Origin: Pseudomonadota bacterium
Lineage (GTDB): Bacteria > Pseudomonadota > Gammaproteobacteria > Burkholderiales > Rhodocyclaceae
NCBI GenBank assembly: GCA_018261895.1
Contig: JAGTRT010000018.1
Span: forward strand, 1-50,437
Length of the DNA: 50,437 nucleotides
Direction of reading: 5' to 3'
Shown here: positions 8,376 through 14,949 of the stretch, in pieces
Numbering within the stretch: position 1 is the first letter of the stretch
Layout of the letters: each line of letters opens with the position of its first letter
Notes under the pieces: generated by a model
What the model was told of the DNA's origin: nothing
The model's database searches: none
What the model saw: only the letters and a program-made list of their open reading frames with translations
Position numbers and translations under genes: made by a program

Positions 8376-9080
8376 ATGGTCCCTTTTCTCGGCCCGCTCG
8401 ACCGCTTTCCGCCGGTCGGGATGGCGCAGGATGAAATTGGGGGATTGCTCGCCGTCGGCGGTGGCCTGCAGCCCGACCGCCTGCTCGATGCCTACCGGCG
8501 CGGCATCTTTCCGTGGGGGACGGTCGATGGGCATCCGCTCTGGTATTCGCCCGACCCGCGCATGGTGCTCTTCCCTGAGGAATTCCGGCTGACGCGTTCG
8601 CTGCGCAAAACCTTGCGCGCCGGCAAATTCACGGTGCGTTTCGACACCAACTTCGCCGGGGTCATGGACGCCTGCGCGAGCACGCCGCGTGCCGGCCAGG
8701 ACGGCACCTGGATCACGCCGGAGATGAAGGAGGCCTACGTCCGCCTGCATGAACTCGGCTGGGCACACTCGGTCGAAACCTACGCGGGAGATGTGCTGGT
8801 GGGCGGCCTGTACGGGCTGGCCATCGGTCGCATGTTCTACGGCGAATCGATGTTCTCGCACCGCACCGACGCATCGAAGGTCGCCTTTGCCCATCTCGTG
8901 CGTTATCTTGTCAGCAACCAACTGGGGATGATCGACTGCCAGATGTATACCGACCACCTCGCCTCGCTCGGCGGGCGCGAAATTCCGCGGGATGCCTTCC
9001 TGACGCGGCTGACCGCCCTGACCGCCAACCCAACGTCGCGCGGCCCGTGGTCGGTCGCCCAGCCCGAACCCGCCTGGTAA
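8376..9080 (+). CDS. aat: Leucyl/phenylalanyl-tRNA--protein transferase
   Basis: Transfers Leu or Phe from tRNA to proteins with N-terminal Arg or Lys, marking them for ClpS/ClpAP degradation (bacterial N-degron pathway). Family blocks are clear: GLLAVGGGLQPDRLLDAYRRGIFPW near residue 25, then WYSPDPRMVL, and GGLYGLAIGRMFYGESMFSH near 145. Length of 234 residues is normal. Cytoplasmic. It starts 15 bp after the iron ATPase gene and is followed after 3 bp by bpt, a pairing seen widely in proteobacteria. Confidence 0.96.
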   Translation: MVPFLGPLDRFPPVGMAQDEIGGLLAVGGGLQPDRLLDAYRRGIFPWGTVDGHPLWYSPDPRMVLFPEEFRLTRSLRKTLRAGKFTVRFDTNFAGVMDACASTPRAGQDGTWITPEMKEAYVRLHELGWAHSVETYAGDVLVGGLYGLAIGRMFYGESMFSHRTDASKVAFAHLVRYLVSNQLGMIDCQMYTDHLASLGGREIPRDAFLTRLTALTANPTSRGPWSVAQPEPAW

Positions 9081-9083
9081 GCC

Positions 9084-9827
9084 ATGTCCCAGCCTGACGA
9101 CGCCGAACTGCCCTTTTCGCTGCTCCAGTTCTACGCGACCTCGCCCTACCCGTGCAGCTACCTGGCCGACCGAGAGGCGCGCTCGCAGGTGGCGACGCCG
9201 GCCCACCTCATCGACGGCGAAATCTACAGCGCGCTGGTGCGGGCCGGCTTCCGGCGCAGTGGCGTGTTCACCTATCGCCCGCATTGCGACCAGTGCCAGG
9301 CCTGCGTGCCGGTGCGTCTGCCGGTGGCCGACCTGCAGCCCAACCGCAGCCAGCGCCGCGCCTTGAAGCAGCACGCCAAGCTGCGCGCCCGCGAACGGCC
9401 GCTGCTCTACTGCGAAGAACACTACGAACTGTACAACCGCTACCAGCTGGCACGCCACCCGGGCGGTGGCATGGACGAGGACAGCCAGGACCAGTACGCC
9501 CAGTTCCTCCTGCAAAGCCGCGTCGACACCCGGCTCATCGAGTTCTCGGAAGGCGACGACATCCGCATGGTCAGCCTGATCGACGTACTCGACGACGGCC
9601 TGTCGTCGGTTTATACCTTCTACGATCCGGACATCCCGAACGCCAGCTTCGGCACCTACAACATCCTGTGGCAGGCCGCCCAGTGCCATGCCCTCGGCCT
9701 GCCTTACCTGTACCTCGGCTACTGGATTGCCGAGAGCCGAAAAATGGCCTACAAATCGGCCTTCCAGCCGATCGAGGGTCTTGTCGACGGCCGCTGGACC
9801 CGCCTGCCCAAACCGGACAAAACATGA
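9084..9827 (+). CDS. bpt: Aspartate/glutamate leucyltransferase (Bpt)
   Basis: Transfers Leu to proteins with N-terminal Asp or Glu, complementing Aat in the N-degron pathway. It belongs to the arginyltransferase (ATE) family. The N-terminal cysteine cluster is present (YPCSYL, then [14 protein letters not shown]), and the C-terminal block [24 protein letters not shown] is diagnostic. Length of 247 residues is normal. It overlaps the next gene by 4 bp (ATGA), so translation is coupled. Confidence 0.95.
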   Translation: MSQPDDAELPFSLLQFYATSPYPCSYLADREARSQVATPAHLIDGEIYSALVRAGFRRSGVFTYRPHCDQCQACVPVRLPVADLQPNRSQRRALKQHAKLRARERPLLYCEEHYELYNRYQLARHPGGGMDEDSQDQYAQFLLQSRVDTRLIEFSEGDDIRMVSLIDVLDDGLSSVYTFYDPDIPNASFGTYNILWQAAQCHALGLPYLYLGYWIAESRKMAYKSAFQPIEGLVDGRWTRLPKPDKT

Positions 9828-10492
9828 ATCTTCGCCCCCTGCTTCTGCTCTGCCTCCCGCTGCTCGCGCTAGCCAACGACGACCGTGTCGCCTACACCTG
9901 CGACAACGGCAGCCGCATCGACATTTCATTTTCGGCCGATTTTTCCGGTAGACCGCAAGCGACCCTGCATTTCGCCGACGAAGCCGTCGTCCTGCCGCAG
10001 GTGCCGGCCGCCTCCGGCGCGCTCTATCGCCAGGACGACATTCGCCTGCACACCAAGGGCGACGACGCCGTTTTTGAAGACGGCAAGGGCAACCTGCGCC
10101 GCTGTTCGCGCGGTGCCGTGCCGCCCCGGCCGACGCCAACGGCGCAGCCGGCCGCCAGCAGCAGTTTTGTCGACATCGCCGGCACGGTCAGCTACCTCGC
10201 CCGCATCGCCCTGCCGCCGCACGCCATCCTCAAGATCCGCATCCAGTCCGGCTCGCGCATCCTCGTCGAGCAGCGTTACGAGCTGGAAGGCGCCCAGGTG
10301 CCGATTCCGTTCAGCGCCACCGTCGACCGCGACCTGATGGGCAAGAAGGCCACGGCCACCGTCAGCGCCCGCATCGAGGCCGGCGGCAAGCTGCTCTTCG
10401 CCAGCGCCAAGCCCTTCCCCGCGCTGAAGAACGGCCAGCCGATCCCGGTCGAGGTGCTGCTCAAGCCGGCACCGCAGGCGCGTGACCGCTAG
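9824..10492 (+). CDS. Exported MliC-like plus YbaY/YscW-like two-domain protein
   Basis: A signal peptide ([17 protein letters not shown]) is followed by two domains. Residues about 22-95 resemble MliC, the inhibitor of c-type lysozyme: YTCDNG, then [22 protein letters not shown] and a closing cysteine. Residues about 115-218 resemble the YbaY/YscW lipoprotein-chaperone-like domain: [34 protein letters not shown] and [11 protein letters not shown]. No lipobox cysteine is seen, so it should be soluble in the periplasm. Lysozyme inhibition is plausible but unproven. A degenerate copy of the dispersed 40-bp element lies inside the MliC part (9921-9956). It overlaps both neighbours by a few bases. 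Confidence 0.75.
   Translation: MNLRPLLLLCLPLLALANDDRVAYTCDNGSRIDISFSADFSGRPQATLHFADEAVVLPQVPAASGALYRQDDIRLHTKGDDAVFEDGKGNLRRCSRGAVPPRPTPTAQPAASSSFVDIAGTVSYLARIALPPHAILKIRIQSGSRILVEQRYELEGAQVPIPFSATVDRDLMGKKATATVSARIEAGGKLLFASAKPFPALKNGQPIPVEVLLKPAPQARDR
9921..9956 (+). repeat. Dispersed 40-bp element, copy 1 (inside a coding region)
   Basis: CATTTCATTTTCGG, then ATTTTTCCGGTAGACCG, read in plus orientation inside the MliC domain. Divergent from the consensus at several positions, and translated as part of [11 protein letters not shown]. Could be chance, but both tracts and the core keep the element's spacing. Confidence 0.55.
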
Positions 10493-10931
10493 GCGTCGCG
10501 CTGCGATGCCCCCCTCCCCTGACAAGGGGAGGCCGGGAGGGGTTGCGCCCTACCTTGCGACGCTACTGCTCGCCCTGACCTCGCCCGCCGGCGCCGACGA
10601 GCTGGTCGCCTGCCACCTCGATTACGCCGGGACCAACCGCACGATCGAAGCCCGGCCGACCGCCTCGCCCTACACCGTCGCGCCGGTCGAAGTCGGCTCC
10701 TACCTGCTGTTCCGCGTCGTTTTCCGCACCGAGCCGGCCGACCTCGCCAGCATCAAGCTCTACACCTATGCGCAGCACGACGACGTCGACGGCCGGCCGC
10801 TCATCCACCAGGCGACCTACGCTTATCCGCCGACGGCCGCGCGGGAATACGGTTTCACCGGGCTGAACCACGTTTACGAGCCGCGTTACGGCCTCGTCCT
10901 CGATTACTGGTGCGAGGCGATTTCAAAATGA
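10482..10931 (+). CDS. Exported protein of unknown function with repeat-derived N-terminus
   Basis: I do not recognise the family. The 149 residues comprise a basic N-region, a hydrophobic stretch (APYLATLLLALTSPAGA) that looks like a signal peptide, and a mature part beginning DELVACHLDYAGTNRTIEA with cysteines near the start and end (C-terminal YWCEAISK), possibly a disulfide. The GTG at 10482 overlaps the previous gene's stop; the ATG at 10506 is an alternative. Codons after it are made of the 35-bp hairpin repeat (PPSPDKGRPGG), which is unusual for a signal peptide N-region. It overlaps the CapA-like gene by 4 bp. Confidence 0.65.
   Translation: MTARRRAAMPPSPDKGRPGGVAPYLATLLLALTSPAGADELVACHLDYAGTNRTIEARPTASPYTVAPVEVGSYLLFRVVFRTEPADLASIKLYTYAQHDDVDGRPLIHQATYAYPPTAAREYGFTGLNHVYEPRYGLVLDYWCEAISK
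10511..10545 (+). repeat. 35-bp GC-rich hairpin repeat, copy 1
   Basis: Stem CCTCCCC/GGGGAGG with loop TGACAA, followed by CCGGGAGGGGTTG. Identical over 35 bp to the copy at 12441-12475. It lies 18 bp after the stop of the MliC-like gene and inside the N-terminal codons of the next gene. Confidence 0.85.
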
Positions 10932-10960
10932 GCCGTTTTTTCCGGTTGACCGTGGGATTG
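10919..10960 (+). repeat. Dispersed 40-bp element, copy 2 (spans a start codon)
   Basis: GATTTCAAAATGAGCCG followed by TTTTTTCCGGTTGACCGTG. It contains the stop of the preceding gene and the ATG of the CapA-like gene, and its core is translated as FFRLTV in that protein's signal peptide. Confidence 0.8.
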
Positions 10961-11896
10961 CTCTTTTGGGCCAGCCTCAACCTGCACGCCGAGCCGCTCA
11001 CCCTCATCTTTGCCGGCGACGTCATGCTCGACGACGGTCCGGGCCGCCTCATCGCCCGCGGCGGCGATCCGCTCGCGCCCTTCGCCGCCATCCTCAAGAC
11101 CGCCGACTACCGCATCGCCAACCTCGAAACCTCCGTCGCCCGCAGCGGCCGGGCCATCCCCGACAAGCCCTACACCTTCCGCGCCCACCCGCGCACGCTG
11201 CGCGTCCTGCGCGGCCGCTTCGACGCCGTCACGCTGGCCAACAACCACGTCGGCGACTTCGGCCACGCCGCGCTGCTCGAAACCCTGCGCCACCTCGACG
11301 CCGCCGGCATCGCCCGTTTCGGCGCCGGCAAGAACCTCGTCGACGCCCACAAGCCGCTGTGGATCGAGCGCAACGGCCTGAAGATCGCCGTCCTCGGCTA
11401 CAACGAATTCGCCCCGCGCGCCTTCGAAGCCGGCGCCGACACGCCCGGCACCGCGTGGAGCGAAGACGATCACGTGATCAGCGACATCCGCGCCGCCAAG
11501 GCCGCCGGCGCCGACCTCATCATTCCCTTCATGCACTGGGGCTGGGAATACGACCCCGCCCCCAGCCCGCGCCTGCAGGCCTTCGCCCGGCGCATGATCG
11601 ACGGAGGCGCCGCCATGGTCGTCGGCAGCCACCCGCACGTCACGCAGGGCGCCGACATCTATCGCGGCAAACCCATCATCTACAGCCTCGGCAATTTCGT
11701 TTTCGACGGATTCGACTTCCCCGCAGCCAAAGTCGGCTGGCTGCTCCGCCTCAATCTCGACCGCAGCGGCGTGCTCGAATGGCAGACCCTGGCCGCCCGC
11801 ATGGACAAAAACGGCACGCCGCACCCGGTGCCGGACGCCCGCACACCCTGCGGCAAGGCCGGCGACACCGAGGTCGCGCTGTGCCGCAACCGCTAA
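10928..11896 (+). CDS. Exported CapA/PgsA-family metallophosphatase-like protein
   Basis: The family resembles the poly-gamma-glutamate synthesis protein CapA and has a calcineurin-like fold. Visible motifs are FAGDVMLDD near the start of the mature part, IANLETSV, TLANNHVGDFG, MHWGWEY and VVGSHPHVTQGADIYRGKPIIYSLGNFVFD, with the usual metal-binding His, Asp and Asn residues. A signal peptide precedes them; its first half (MSRFFRLTVGLLF) is encoded by a copy of the dispersed element. The ATG at 10928 overlaps the upstream stop (ATGA). No capsule or polyglutamate synthase genes are nearby, so the substrate is unknown. Last member of the overlapping chain from bpt. Confidence 0.87.
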   Translation: MSRFFRLTVGLLFWASLNLHAEPLTLIFAGDVMLDDGPGRLIARGGDPLAPFAAILKTADYRIANLETSVARSGRAIPDKPYTFRAHPRTLRVLRGRFDAVTLANNHVGDFGHAALLETLRHLDAAGIARFGAGKNLVDAHKPLWIERNGLKIAVLGYNEFAPRAFEAGADTPGTAWSEDDHVISDIRAAKAAGADLIIPFMHWGWEYDPAPSPRLQAFARRMIDGGAAMVVGSHPHVTQGADIYRGKPIIYSLGNFVFDGFDFPAAKVGWLLRLNLDRSGVLEWQTLAARMDKNGTPHPVPDARTPCGKAGDTEVALCRNR

Positions 11897-11915
11897 GCCC
11901 AAAAAGGAGACACCG

Positions 11916-12365
11916 TTGGACACCCGTTTTCTCGACGACCTGACACCCGGCCAGACCTTCGTCACGCCCGGCCTGACGCTCACCGAAGCCGAAATCATCG
12001 ACTTCGCCTGGCGCTACGACCCGCAACCCTTCCACCTCGACGCCGAAGCCGCCGCCAAATCGCCCTACGGAGGGCTCATCGCCAGCGGCTTCCAGAGCCT
12101 CGCCCTCTGCTTCCGGCTGTTCATCCAGTCCGGCGTGCTCGCCGAATCCAGCATGGGCTCGCCCGGCATCGACGAACTGCGCTGGCTCGCCCCCGTCCGC
12201 CCCGGCGACACCCTGCACGGCGAAATCGAAGTCCTCGAAGTGCGCCCGTCCAAGACCAAACCCGACCGCGGCATCGCCCGCCTGCAATACCGCGCCGCCA
12301 ACCAGCGCGGCGAGGTCGTCCTCGGCTTCATCGTCAACCACCTGCTGCGCCGACGCCCGAGCTGA
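11916..12365 (+). CDS. MaoC-like hot-dog hydratase
   Basis: Single hot-dog domain (149 residues) of the MaoC/(R)-specific enoyl-CoA hydratase type. The catalytic region YDPQPFHLDAEAAAKSPYGGLIASGF contains the Asp and His expected for hydration of trans-2-enoyl-CoA. I use the TTG at 11916, eight bases after AAAAAGGAGA, because no ATG fits and the domain begins immediately (DLTPGQTF). Nineteen bases separate it from the CapA-like gene, so it may be co-transcribed, although the functions are unrelated. A hairpin-forming copy of the dispersed element follows and probably terminates the unit. Confidence 0.88.
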   Translation: MDTRFLDDLTPGQTFVTPGLTLTEAEIIDFAWRYDPQPFHLDAEAAAKSPYGGLIASGFQSLALCFRLFIQSGVLAESSMGSPGIDELRWLAPVRPGDTLHGEIEVLEVRPSKTKPDRGIARLQYRAANQRGEVVLGFIVNHLLRRRPS

Positions 12366-12372
12366 GGCCGTT

Positions 12373-12420
12373 CCCGAAAATTTCAATTTTGGGCATTTTT
12401 CCCGGTAGACCGTGAGATTC
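12373..12420 (+). repeat. Dispersed 40-bp element, copy 3, forming an intrinsic terminator
   Basis: CCCGAAAA and TTTTGGG pair around a short loop, followed by CATTTTT and the core CCCGGTAGACCGTGAGATTC. It starts 8 bp after the MaoC-like stop codon in the same orientation, so it is likely to be that gene's terminator. Confidence 0.75.
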
Positions 12421-12440
12421 CCCCTGCGCCCCCGGATTTG

Positions 12441-12475
12441 CCCCTCCCCTGACAAGGGGAGGCCGGGAGGGGTTG
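12441..12475 (+). repeat. 35-bp GC-rich hairpin repeat, copy 2
   Basis: Identical to 10511-10545. Here it is intergenic, 20 bp beyond a copy of the dispersed 40-bp element and 78 bp before tag. Confidence 0.85.
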
Positions 12476-12552
12476 GTTTTTAACGGACGACACCGGAATC
12501 GACGGCAATGCCCCCCCAAAAACCACCAACAACCGCCCGGAAAGGCCACCCC

Positions 12553-13128
12553 ATGCAACGCTGCCCCTGGTGCGAAGGCTTCGACCTCTACCGCGAATAC
12601 CACGACCACGAATGGGGCGTCCCCCTGCGCGACGACCGCGCCCTGTTCGAACTGCTCATCCTCGAAGGCGCCCAGGCCGGCCTGTCATGGGCGACCGTCC
12701 TCAAAAAGCGGGCGCACTACCGGGAGGTCTTCGATGGCTTCGAGCCCGCCAAAATCGCGCACTACGACGACGCCAAGGTCGCCGCCCTGCTCGCCGATCC
12801 CGGCATCATCCGCAACCGCGCCAAAGTCGCCGCGACCATACAAAATGCCCGCGCCTTCCTGGCCCTGACCGCCAACGGCCAACGCTTCAGCGACTTCCTG
12901 TGGAATTTTGTCGGCGGCACCCCGATCCAGAACAACTGGGCCACGCTATCCGAGGCCCCGACCAAGACACCCGAATCGGACGCCATGAGCAAGGCACTCG
13001 CCAAGGCTGGCTTCAAATTCGTCGGCTCGACCATCTGCTACGCCTTCATGCAGGCTTCCGGCATGGTCAACGACCACCTGACAAGCTGCCCGCGCCACGC
13101 CGCAGTCCGGCAATCCACGCCCCGGTAA
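12553..13128 (+). CDS. tag: DNA-3-methyladenine glycosylase I
   Basis: Removes 3-methyladenine from alkylated DNA; helix-hairpin-helix superfamily with a structural zinc. The zinc ligands C4 and H17 (MQRCPWCEGFDLYREYHDHEWG region) and the C-terminal Cys/His (TSCPRH) are in place. The blocks LFELLILEGAQAGLSW and FKFVGSTICYAFMQASGMVNDH are diagnostic. I chose the ATG at 12553 because the zinc ligand numbering then matches E. coli Tag; the upstream in-frame ATG at 12508 adds a proline-rich stretch. Length of 191 residues is normal. Confidence 0.95.
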   Translation: MQRCPWCEGFDLYREYHDHEWGVPLRDDRALFELLILEGAQAGLSWATVLKKRAHYREVFDGFEPAKIAHYDDAKVAALLADPGIIRNRAKVAATIQNARAFLALTANGQRFSDFLWNFVGGTPIQNNWATLSEAPTKTPESDAMSKALAKAGFKFVGSTICYAFMQASGMVNDHLTSCPRHAAVRQSTPR

Positions 13129-13149
13129 ACCAAGTATTTAACGCCTGAA

Positions 13150-13388
13150 AAAGCTATTCCACAAGACTGGACATTTTCCCGCAGAGGCGTAATCTGCAGT
13201 TGAAGGCCGATGAAACACAAATCGGATTCACGGTTCAACAACAAGACTGGAGGCAACATGGTTGATAGTCCGCCGCAGTTAAACAGGAAGACCGCGTAAC
13301 ACCCAAACGGCGCAAGCCGCAACGTTTCGATCAATTGCTACGAAACCAAGGATTTACAAAGCCCAAGCTTGAAATGCTTGGGCTTTTT
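13150..13388 (+). ncRNA. Candidate small RNA or leader with orphan terminator
   Basis: No gene lies directly before the terminator at 13359-13388; the nearest plus-strand gene (tag) ends 230 bp upstream. Inside are small stems, CCGAT/ATCGG near 13207-13225 and CGGC-GCAA-GCCG (a GNRA tetraloop) near 13308, and a short frame MVDSPPQLNRKTA (13258-13299) after a strong GGAGG. The alternative is simply a long 3' UTR of tag. The 5' end is a guess, since I see no convincing promoter. Confidence 0.3.
13359..13388 (+). terminator. Intrinsic terminator without an adjacent gene
   Basis: Ten-bp perfect stem AAGCCCAAGC/GCTTGGGCTT with a 7-nt loop, followed by a short T run. Confidence 0.85.
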
Positions 13389-13444
13389 GCTTTCCGGGAA
13401 GCGCATCCAGCTACGCAGCAGAGCGAACCGCGAGCAGCCTCAGC

Positions 13445-13485
13445 GAATTTCAAATTTGGGCATTTTTTCCGGTTGACCGTGGAAG
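13445..13485 (+). repeat. Dispersed 40-bp element, copy 4
   Basis: GAATTTCAAATTTGGGC, then ATTTTTTCCGGTTGACCGTGG, 57 bp beyond the orphan terminator and in the same orientation. The GC part of the terminator stem is missing here. Confidence 0.85.
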
Positions 13486-13648
13486 TCTGGCGGGTATCGA
13501 TCCACAGCGACAGTTGTAGCGCGGCAACGCCGCATTGCACGAAATTTGGAAAATACTTGGAACCGGCACCAGTAGATTTGGTCTTGAAAAGACGATATTC
13601 ATTTCATTGACCCAAGCCAAATGAATTCCAGAAATCTCACTTGCCACG

Positions 13649-13849
13649 TCAGATTTGAGCTTCAAAAAGGCTGTTGCAGAGAAGGCCCAATCTCCTTCTC
13701 AGAAGGGCTCTTGGGTAGTTCCGCGATACAACCCTTAGCTTCTGATTCGCATCGGCGAATTGCCCTTCAGACACATCTGCACGCTTCTCAACGTTGAATA
13801 CTCCCCAAACCGTATAACGCCGGTTGCTGGATGCTGTGTTTTTTGCTTC
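13649..13849 (-). pseudogene. Possible gene remnant (open frame without start)
   Basis: A stop-to-stop frame of 66 codons on the minus strand that contains no ATG. Its translation looks protein-like, for example RRYTVWGVFNVEKRADVSEG and VVSRNYPRALLRRRLGLLCN, with few rare residues. I do not recognise it. It may be the tail of a decayed gene, or chance. Confidence 0.2.
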
Positions 13850-13888
13850 TTACATCGAATGTGGGAATAGAAAATCGGAGATCAATCC

Positions 13889-14311
13889 ATGCTTGAGCTT
13901 AATCACTGGAAGTCGTCCTACAGCGTCGGTCATTGGGTGCTGGACAACCAGCATCGAGTGCTACTGAGTTTGTGTGCTGATGCGCTCGACCTTATGCCCG
14001 AAGACCTTAGCGAAAAGCCGGGCCATCGTTTTCATCATGCGCAGGAAGAGTTGTTGAGCTGCATTGAAGAGCACTTCAAAACAGAAGAAAGACTGCTCAA
14101 ACAACTCGGCGGTTCGGTCTACGAGCATCATCGCCTTGAACACCAAGGCTTTTCGCGTCAGCTAAGCAATTATCTAGACCAGGTCGACAAGGGCGAAATT
14201 GACCGGGACAGCTTGCAGACCTTCTTCGTTGAATGGTGGACAGGTCATATCCTGAATTCCGACCGAGCTTTTTCGAATGCCATTCAACGTATCCCCAAAA
14301 TGACCACCTGA
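13889..14311 (+). CDS. Single-domain bacteriohemerythrin
   Basis: Binds O2 at a non-haem di-iron site; cytoplasmic. The 140 residues show the full ligand set: the first His in WVLDNQHRVLL, His and Glu in IEEHFKTEERLL, two His in YEHHRLEHQGF, and His plus Asp in WWTGHILNSDRAF. The usual N-terminal tryptophan (HWKSSYSVGHW) is present. The ATG at 13889 follows CGGAG. Codon use is more A/T-rich than in neighbouring genes, as in the non-coding stretch before it, which hints at separate origin. Roles in the family range from O2 delivery to NO or redox sensing; none can be picked here. Confidence 0.92.
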   Translation: MLELNHWKSSYSVGHWVLDNQHRVLLSLCADALDLMPEDLSEKPGHRFHHAQEELLSCIEEHFKTEERLLKQLGGSVYEHHRLEHQGFSRQLSNYLDQVDKGEIDRDSLQTFFVEWWTGHILNSDRAFSNAIQRIPKMTT

Positions 14312-14397
14312 GAGGCCCTGCCCGCGTAAAGCATTACTCGTGGTGACTAGGGATTCGAGTTGGCTGTCACTCATCTTGAACTGACGGAACGTCCGCA

Positions 14398-14416
14398 AAG
14401 GCCGATTTCCGGCCTT
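14398..14416 (+). other. Hairpin downstream of the hemerythrin gene
   Basis: Perfect 7-bp stem AAGGCCG/CGGCCTT with a 5-nt loop. No T run follows, so not a clear intrinsic terminator by itself. Confidence 0.4.
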
Positions 14417-14455
14417 GCCATGCGGGAATCCAGCCTCCGCATCGCTAACCGTCCC

Positions 14456-14505
14456 CGCCCAAAAATTTCAATTTTGGCCATTTTTTCCGGTTGACCGTGA
14501 GATTC
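14456..14505 (+). repeat. Dispersed 40-bp element, copy 5, with terminator-like stem
   Basis: GCC-C-AAAA pairs with TTTTGGC with one bulged C, followed by CATTTTTTCCGGTTGACCGTG. It is in hemerythrin orientation and ends 5 bp before the stop of the convergent acylphosphatase gene. Confidence 0.8.
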
Positions 14506-14509
14506 GCCG

Positions 14510-14788
14510 TCAGCCGTTGGCGAGTTGCTCGAAGCGGTCGAATTCGCCTTCGCCCGTGGCGACGTTGATGTGCTGGACGATGGCGTGAGTGGGGCCGCGT
14601 TGGGCCCAGGTGATGAGGGCGAGGACGGCGGTTTCTTCGCCGGTGGCCATGGCTTCGACGCGGCCGTCGGCGAGATTGCGGACCCAGCCGGTGACGCCGA
14701 GCTGGCGGGCTTGTTCGACCATGGACCAGCGATAGCCGACGCCCTGGACGCGTCCTTCCACAGTCAGGTGACGTGCGATTTTTGCCAA
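14510..14788 (-). CDS. acyP: Acylphosphatase
   Basis: Hydrolyses acyl phosphates such as carbamoyl phosphate and 1,3-bisphosphoglycerate; small cytoplasmic enzyme. The 92 residues show the phosphate loop [10 protein letters not shown] with the catalytic arginine, and the second block [20 protein letters not shown] with the catalytic asparagine (VRN). Single gene, divergent from kup and convergent with the hemerythrin gene. Confidence 0.95.
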   Translation of the reverse strand: MAKIARHLTVEGRVQGVGYRWSMVEQARQLGVTGWVRNLADGRVEAMATGEETAVLALITWAQRGPTHAIVQHINVATGEGEFDRFEQLANG

Positions 14789-14949
14789 AGTTTGCTCCTC
14801 CGATCATGGCGCCATTGGCCGAATCTATACCAAAGGTCAGGGTGAAGTGCTAGATTGTCGGTCTAGCCGGAGCGGTACTCCAACAGCGAATCGCATCACG
14901 GCAGGGAGCACGATAAAAAATCAGCGCCTCAGGCGCGTTAGGGGAAGCG

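Larger units (their letters stand above)
13129..13888. other. 760-bp stretch without a recognised gene
   Basis: This region is visibly less GC-rich than its surroundings. It holds a possible small RNA with an intrinsic terminator (to 13388), a copy of the dispersed element (13445-13485) and a minus-strand open frame that may be a gene remnant (13649-13849). A 13-codon frame with a good ribosome-binding site (GGAGG, ATG at 13258, stop at 13297-13299) lies in the first part. No transposase or integrase is recognisable. Confidence 0.6.

Noticed and set aside
7992..10139. 715-codon minus-strand open frame
   Set aside because: Shadow of fbpC, aat and bpt; low-complexity Arg/Ala/Val composition and no recognisable domain.
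13450..13665. 71-codon minus-strand open frame near the dispersed element
   Set aside because: No ribosome-binding site, partly encoded by the repeat, and no family resemblance.
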